Shown here: positions 20,581 through 24,460 of the stretch, piece after piece
Layout of the letters: each line of letters starts with the position of its first letter
Position numbering within the stretch: the stretch's first letter is position 1
From: Gnetum montanum
Lineage: Eukaryota > Streptophyta > Gnetopsida > Gnetales > Gnetaceae
DNA: 24,460 bases
Reading direction: 5' to 3'
NCBI GenBank assembly: GCA_015680685.1
Contig: MNCI01025566.1
Span: 89,637-114,096 of the forward strand
Notes under the pieces: model-generated
What the model saw: only the letters and a program-made list of their open reading frames with translations
Told to the model about the DNA's origin: nothing
Database searches by the model: none
Program-made: the position numbers and the translations under genes

Positions 20581-20890
20581 TTAACAAATTTTCACTACTA
20601 ATGATGCTACTAATTGGGGAAAGCTGCAGATCCCTAAAAGATTTAAATAGGAGCCCCTAGAACTAAAACCCTTATCGGTCAATCTAGAATATGCATTCTT
20701 GTAGAATGGTAGGTCGGTAATAATCATTGCCACTCTTATTCTAGAGCAAAAAAAGAAGTTTCTAAGGATGGTGAACAAGTGGTTGATTGCCTTTGCATGG
20801 TCATATCCTAAGTTAATAAGGATTGATCCTAGAGTATGCCAACATTGAATCTATATCGACCCTTCCATGAAGCCATAATGACAACCATAA
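20581..20890 (+). pseudogene. Copy B protease-RT linker
   Basis: Contains PLELKPLSVNLEYAFL, then SVIIIATLILEQ and AWSYPKLIRIDPRVCQH, parallel to 10080-10320 in copy A. At least four stops. It is the conserved pre-RT stretch of Athila/Tat-like pol. Confidence 0.75.
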
Positions 20891-21765
20891 AGACGATTGA
20901 ATCCCAAACTTACACAGATCGTCAAAGATGAAATTGAGCCATTGTTGAAGGAAAAATTCATCTACCCCATTGTGGATAGCAAGTGGGTTAGCTCACTCAT
21001 TATTGTGCCAAAAAAGGTTGGCAAATGGGAGTCTGTATTAATTTTTGATTACTAAATATGGTAACCTTTAAGGATCATTTTCCTCTTTCATTTGTGGGCC
21101 AGGTGTTGGATACCATTTTGGGGCATTGTTACTATAGCTTCCTGGATGGTTATAATGGCTATAACCAAATCCAAATTGTGCTAGAGGACTAGGCCAAAAC
21201 AATGTTTACGAGTTCTTGGAGAACGTTTGCATACAGGAAGATGCCCTTTGGCCTGTGTAATGCACCCGCAATCTTCCAATGCCTTGTCCTTAGCATCTTC
21301 CAGCAGCAAATCAACAATGGTGTAGAAGTTTTTATGGATGACTTCTCCACCTATGGAGCAACATTCGAGCAAGCCTTGGACTACCTTGAGCAGGTTTTGA
21401 AGTGAGGTGTAGAAACTAATTTACAAATCAAATGGCAAAAGAGCAACCTAATGGTCCAAGAAGGCATTATTTTAGGGCATTGAATTTTACAAGAAAGGAT
21501 CAGAGTGGATCCTAAGAAAATCAAGATTATCCAAGGAATTACTAGTAAGTTGGGAACTGTAAGGGACGTTTGGTCGTTCGTTGGACATACTGGCTACTAT
21601 TAGCGCTTTATCAACAATTTCTTGATGATCACCAAGGCATTGGTGGAGTTGAAAAAGAAAGATGCTCTATTTTTCTAGACTAGGGAATGTAAATCCACAT
21701 TCCAAATGCTAAAGAAAAAAATTGTAGAGACTCCAATTCTATGAGCCTTCAATTGGTCTAGATTG
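20891..21765 (+). pseudogene. Copy B reverse transcriptase
   Basis: Blocks in order: RRLNPKL, FIYPIVDSKWVSSLIIVPKK, VCINF, FKDHFPLSFVGQVLD, YYSFLDGYNGYNQIQI, TFAYRKMPFGLCNAPAIFQ, EVFMDDFSTYG (FMDD at 21331-21342) and the connection DVWSFVGHTGYY. The polymerase motifs are intact, but a one-base frameshift at the KK(V)GKW position (about 21015) and stops (for example LED followed by TAG, and GH followed by TGA) break the frame. In an active element it would copy the RNA into DNA. Confidence 0.9.
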
Positions 21766-22130
21766 TTTCACATCATGATAGATGTATCTAGTTATGTGTT
21801 GGGGGCTGTGCTCACATAGTTGGATGACCAGAAGCATCCATATTACGTCCACTGTGCAAGCTGAAGTATTGTGGGTGCTCAGCTAAATTACATCACCACT
21901 AAAAGGAATTAATGATAGTGGTGTTCACCTTGGAAAATTTCTACCACTATGTGCTCAGATATAAGGTGTTTGTGCATACAGACCATAGTGCCATCCGGTT
22001 CGTTATGAACAAACCAACGGTGAGCCCCCATGTCATATGGTGGCTTGTGATCCTTCAAGAACTCGATATTACTATGATAGAAAGAAAAGGAACTAAGAAT
22101 GTGGTTTCCAATCACTTGTCGTAGTTACGA
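21766..22130 (+). pseudogene. Copy B RNase H
   Basis: IMIDVSSYVLGAVLTQLDDQ retains the first catalytic Asp, unlike copy A. After a frameshift come LNYITTK, VFTLENFYHYVLRYKVFVHT, DHSAIRFVMNKP and RKGTKNVVSNHLS, the usual RNase H C-terminal half. Stops after ITTKRN-type sequence and a frame change divide it. Confidence 0.85.
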
Positions 22131-22233
22131 TGGGATAGCACAGAGGAGGAGAGCCCACTCTCTAACCAGTTTCTAGATGAACTCCTCTTTGCTGGAGCAA
22201 TCACGAAGGAGGTGCCCATAAAATCAAATTGAT

Positions 22234-23205
22234 TTGGTGACATCCTTACCTATCTTCTTACACAAGAGATACCAAAGGAGTTGGATCATCGGAAAAAACA
22301 ACATTTTCTTCATAGAGCCAAGTACTTCATGGAAGTCAATGGACATCTTTACAAGGTGTGTGTGGATGGCTTTCTTCGATGGTACATCCCTAATGCAAAT
22401 CAGCTGTGCATCCTCCAAGATGCTCATGAGGGCCCTTGTGGGGGTCATTATGCAGGAAGGCGCATGGCCATTAAGATCCTACTTACAGGTTACTACTGTC
22501 CTACACTCTTCAGAGATGCTCAGTGGTTTGTCTGCTCCTGTGATTAATGTCAAAGAGATGGTGGGATGACGACAAGAATGGAGGGACATCAATAGTGGAT
22601 TCAACCACTAGGGTCCTTCAACATTTGGGGCATCGACTTCATGGGCCCCATCGCACCCATGTCAAATGGGAAGGCATACATCATTGTTGCGATGGAGTAT
22701 TGTACCAAGTGGGTAGAGGCAGTAGCCATCACTGACTGTTCCTCAATCATGGCCACATGGTTTGTTCAACAACAAATTGTGAACAAGTTTGGGATGCCAT
22801 GTGCACTCATTTCATATAATGGCACTCACTTCATGGGTGATACTTTTCATAAACTCATGCAATGTTTGGGAGTAGAATGTAAACTAACAACACCCTATCA
22901 CCCCCAGGCCAATGGGAAAGCTAAAGTCATGAACCAGGAGATTACAAAGATCCTAACTAGGACGATTAGCAAATATAGGAGGGATTGGAGCACAAAAGTT
23001 AATGATGCCCTCTGGGCCTACCACTCAACCTGGAAACTTCCTATAGGCTACTCCCCTTATGAGTTGGTGTATCAGAAACTACCAACACTCCTAATTTAGG
23101 AAGAACTTCGAACACTATCCACTGCAAGTGACTTAGCTCTTGACTTACCCCTAGCACAACAAGAGTGGCTCATCAACTTAAATGTGCTTGATGAAAATTG
23201 ATTAG
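22234..23205 (+). pseudogene. Copy B integrase: zinc-binding intact, core lacks two catalytic residues
   Basis: The N-terminal part reads HRAKYFMEVNGHLYKV and the HHCC zinc-binding region (HEGPCGGH at about 22425, then VCSCD and CQR near 22535-22555). The core has WGIDFMGP with the first Asp at 22635-22637. In ISYNGTHF the second Asp is Tyr (22815-22817), and 35 residues on the Glu is Lys (AAA at 22923-22925). So the D,D-35-E spacing is exact but two of three residues are lost. The core end (WAYHSTWKLPIGYSPYELVY) is open to 23097; after a stop it goes on as LRTLSTASDLALDL and LINLNVLDEN to 23205, where it is cut. Confidence 0.92.
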
Positions 23206-24296
23206 TGTTGGCGACCGTTTGGGACGTGACCGCCAACGAGTGTCCTCGAACAGGATTTAGGTGCCTGCTGGTCTCTGGCAACACCAAGGCCCAGATACCT
23301 CCAAATAAACTCAGTAGTTAATGTGAGTATGTGTGTGTGTTGTTGCGGCGTGTGGTTGTGAAAAATGTAATGATTGCGTTATGTGTAAACTACAAATGAC
23401 TTACTTTAAAGAGATTCAGCTAACTTTGCCAAGTACTATGAGTTCTTGAAAATTTTCTATTTTGTTCAACTGCCTAGTCTACGTGGTCCTTATAATACCT
23501 ACTTGTAACATATAAAATTTTGCAAAAACATTTGAGCACAACTCCGCAATCTACTCCTAATTTTCCCCAGAGAAAGAGATAGTTCCACAAGAAAACTAGA
23601 AATAGAGCAAGATTCGATGGAAATAGACAGAAAAGAAAAGAAAGCAGATTTGTGTAGACCTCAAATATTTAAACAAGGTAAAATGACACGAGTAAACACT
23701 TCGCAATAAAGCTATCCCAAATTCAATATCTACGAATTGTTCAAACTTCCAAGGCTCAAACAAGCAATATCTTCAAGACAATCCTATTATGCTACCAAAA
23801 ATTGCTGCGTAAACTACCACGTACGAGACTCCATTTTGACTAGATAATAGATGTCAACGATTGCATTCAAACAGAACCTTTAAAAGACTTGACAATTTCT
23901 GATTGAAATACCACGGGAATTCACTTTAAAGATAAAAAGAAGCTATTCTGGTCCCATCAAAATACCAAAGATTTTCTGAACCCTCTCGACTACTGAATTG
24001 TTCAACGGCGTGACTACAAACAGAGGCTCTCTTACAACAATCCCAATAGCAGTTCCCACACGTTGCACAATAACGAAATTTACTACTAAAATGCTCTTAA
24101 GGCTTTTAAACACAAGCGCTTCTATGGCAAAATTTTAATAGAAATTTCTATCGGGCAACAAGAACAATAAGAGCAATCTAAAAATCCCAAAATTACTTGC
24201 CAAGGATGATACTATCTAAACCACTAGCTAAGCAATTTAAGCAAAATAAAAAATAAAATACATAACTCACAGGACCATGACAAAGAGGCTGAAGTC

Positions 24297-24302
24297 TTTA
24301 TT
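24297..24302 (-). terminator. Minus-strand poly(A) signal
   Basis: AATAAA on the minus strand (TTTATT on +), about 95 bases downstream of the minus-strand TATA box. Confidence 0.45.
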
Positions 24303-24395
24303 CTAGCAAGCCATCTTCCAAGAAATCTTCTTTACAAATCTTCCAAGACTTGAAGTGTGATTCTCCCCCCCTTTTTCTCCTTGACCCTTGAAGCC

Positions 24396-24403
24396 TTTTT
24401 ATA
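24396..24403 (-). promoter_or_regulatory. Minus-strand TATA box
   Basis: The minus strand reads CCCTATAAAAAGGCTTC, a strong plant TATA context. A G-rich GGGGGGGAGAA tract lies about 30 bases downstream, near the expected start. Confidence 0.55.
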
Positions 24404-24419
24404 GGGTTCCAAGGTAGGT

Positions 24420-24460
24420 AGAGAAGTTACATATTTGAAAATATCTCACCTAACTTCTCT
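24420..24460. repeat. 10-bp inverted repeat at the window edge
   Basis: AGAGAAGTTA (24420-24429) and TAACTTCTCT (24451-24460) are exact reverse complements with 21 bases between. It lies just upstream of the minus-strand TATA box, in what would be U3. It may extend past the window. Confidence 0.8.

Larger units (their letters stand above)
17245..23205 (+). mobile_element. Copy B: internal region of an Athila/Tat-like Ty3/gypsy element
   Basis: It follows an LTR and primer site directly and contains leader, gag (from 17388), protease, RT, RNase H and integrase in gypsy order. Pol features such as RRLNPKL before IYPIVDSKWVS and the C-terminal LNVLDEN segment match Athila/Tat-type elements. It ends abruptly at 23205 just after LNVLDEN, where unrelated CpG-rich DNA begins, so the end of pol and the 3' LTR are missing in this window. 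Stops and frameshifts are scattered, but fewer than in copy A. Confidence 0.9.
23206..24460 (-). mobile_element. Probable minus-strand LTR, younger insertion into copy B (cut by window edge)
   Basis: Copy B pol is interrupted at 23205/23206, and the new DNA starts TGTTGGCG, which on the minus strand is an LTR end CGCCAACA. On the minus strand a TATA box (24396-24403) is followed about 95 bases later by AATAAA (24297-24302), as in an LTR promoter and R region. CpG is much more frequent at 23206-23260 than in copies A and B. If 23206 is the LTR end, U5 is unusually long (about 1.1 kb). Alternatively the LTR end lies near 23322, and GGTATCTGGGCC on the minus strand (about 23290-23301) is a decayed tRNA-Met primer site (TGGTATCAGAGC). 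No coding motif was found. Confidence 0.55.

Noticed and set aside
23096-23287. 63-codon minus-strand frame across the 23205 boundary
   Set aside because: It spans two unrelated sequences (copy B pol and the inserted DNA), so it cannot be an old gene; no motif.

Overview
The window looks like nuclear DNA of a large-genome seed plant. A gymnosperm, probably a conifer, is my best guess, but this is inference. It is AT-rich, contains one intron-bearing plant gene, and is otherwise mostly heavily mutated Ty3/gypsy LTR-retrotransposon remains in which CpG has largely turned into TG/CA. No rRNA, tRNA, CRISPR or bacterial-type operon structure was seen.

Layout. Positions 1-230 are the 3' end of an LTR, followed by a decayed tRNA-Asp-type primer-binding site (232-249). 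From 250 to about 4,480 there is no recognisable gene, but there is an ordered array of decayed 10-bp palindromes (1671-1901) and two tandem duplications (3579-3795, 3985-4058). The only apparently intact gene is an EXO70 exocyst subunit on the + strand: ATG 4891, exon 1 to 6138, phase-0 intron 6139-6819, exon 2 6820-7566, 664 residues. About 1.2 kb without a recognised gene follows.

From 8,755 to 17,225 lie retroelement remains on the + strand. Copy A (8755-12380) is a 5'-truncated gag tail-protease-RT-RNase H-integrase. It is followed by an unrecognised stretch, an LTR-promoter-like piece (13530-13650), and a roughly 730-codon degenerate reading frame (14065-16272) that resembles the 'putative plant transposon protein' family. 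A full-looking LTR (16273-17225) with TATA box, poly(A) signal, paired palindromes and a 31-bp triplication comes next. It leads directly into a primer-binding site (17227-17244) and copy B (gag start 17388, pol to 23205), a second and less decayed member of the same Athila/Tat-like lineage.

Copy B stops abruptly at 23205, where CpG-richer DNA begins. That DNA reads best as part of an LTR on the minus strand (23206-24460), probably a younger nested insertion. The two pol regions are about 10.5 kb apart, so copies A and B may be tandem elements sharing the middle LTR; the alternative is a separate non-autonomous element between them.

Functionally, only EXO70 (vesicle tethering for exocytosis) appears able to make a normal protein. 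The retroelement genes carry many stop codons, frameshifts and lost catalytic residues.
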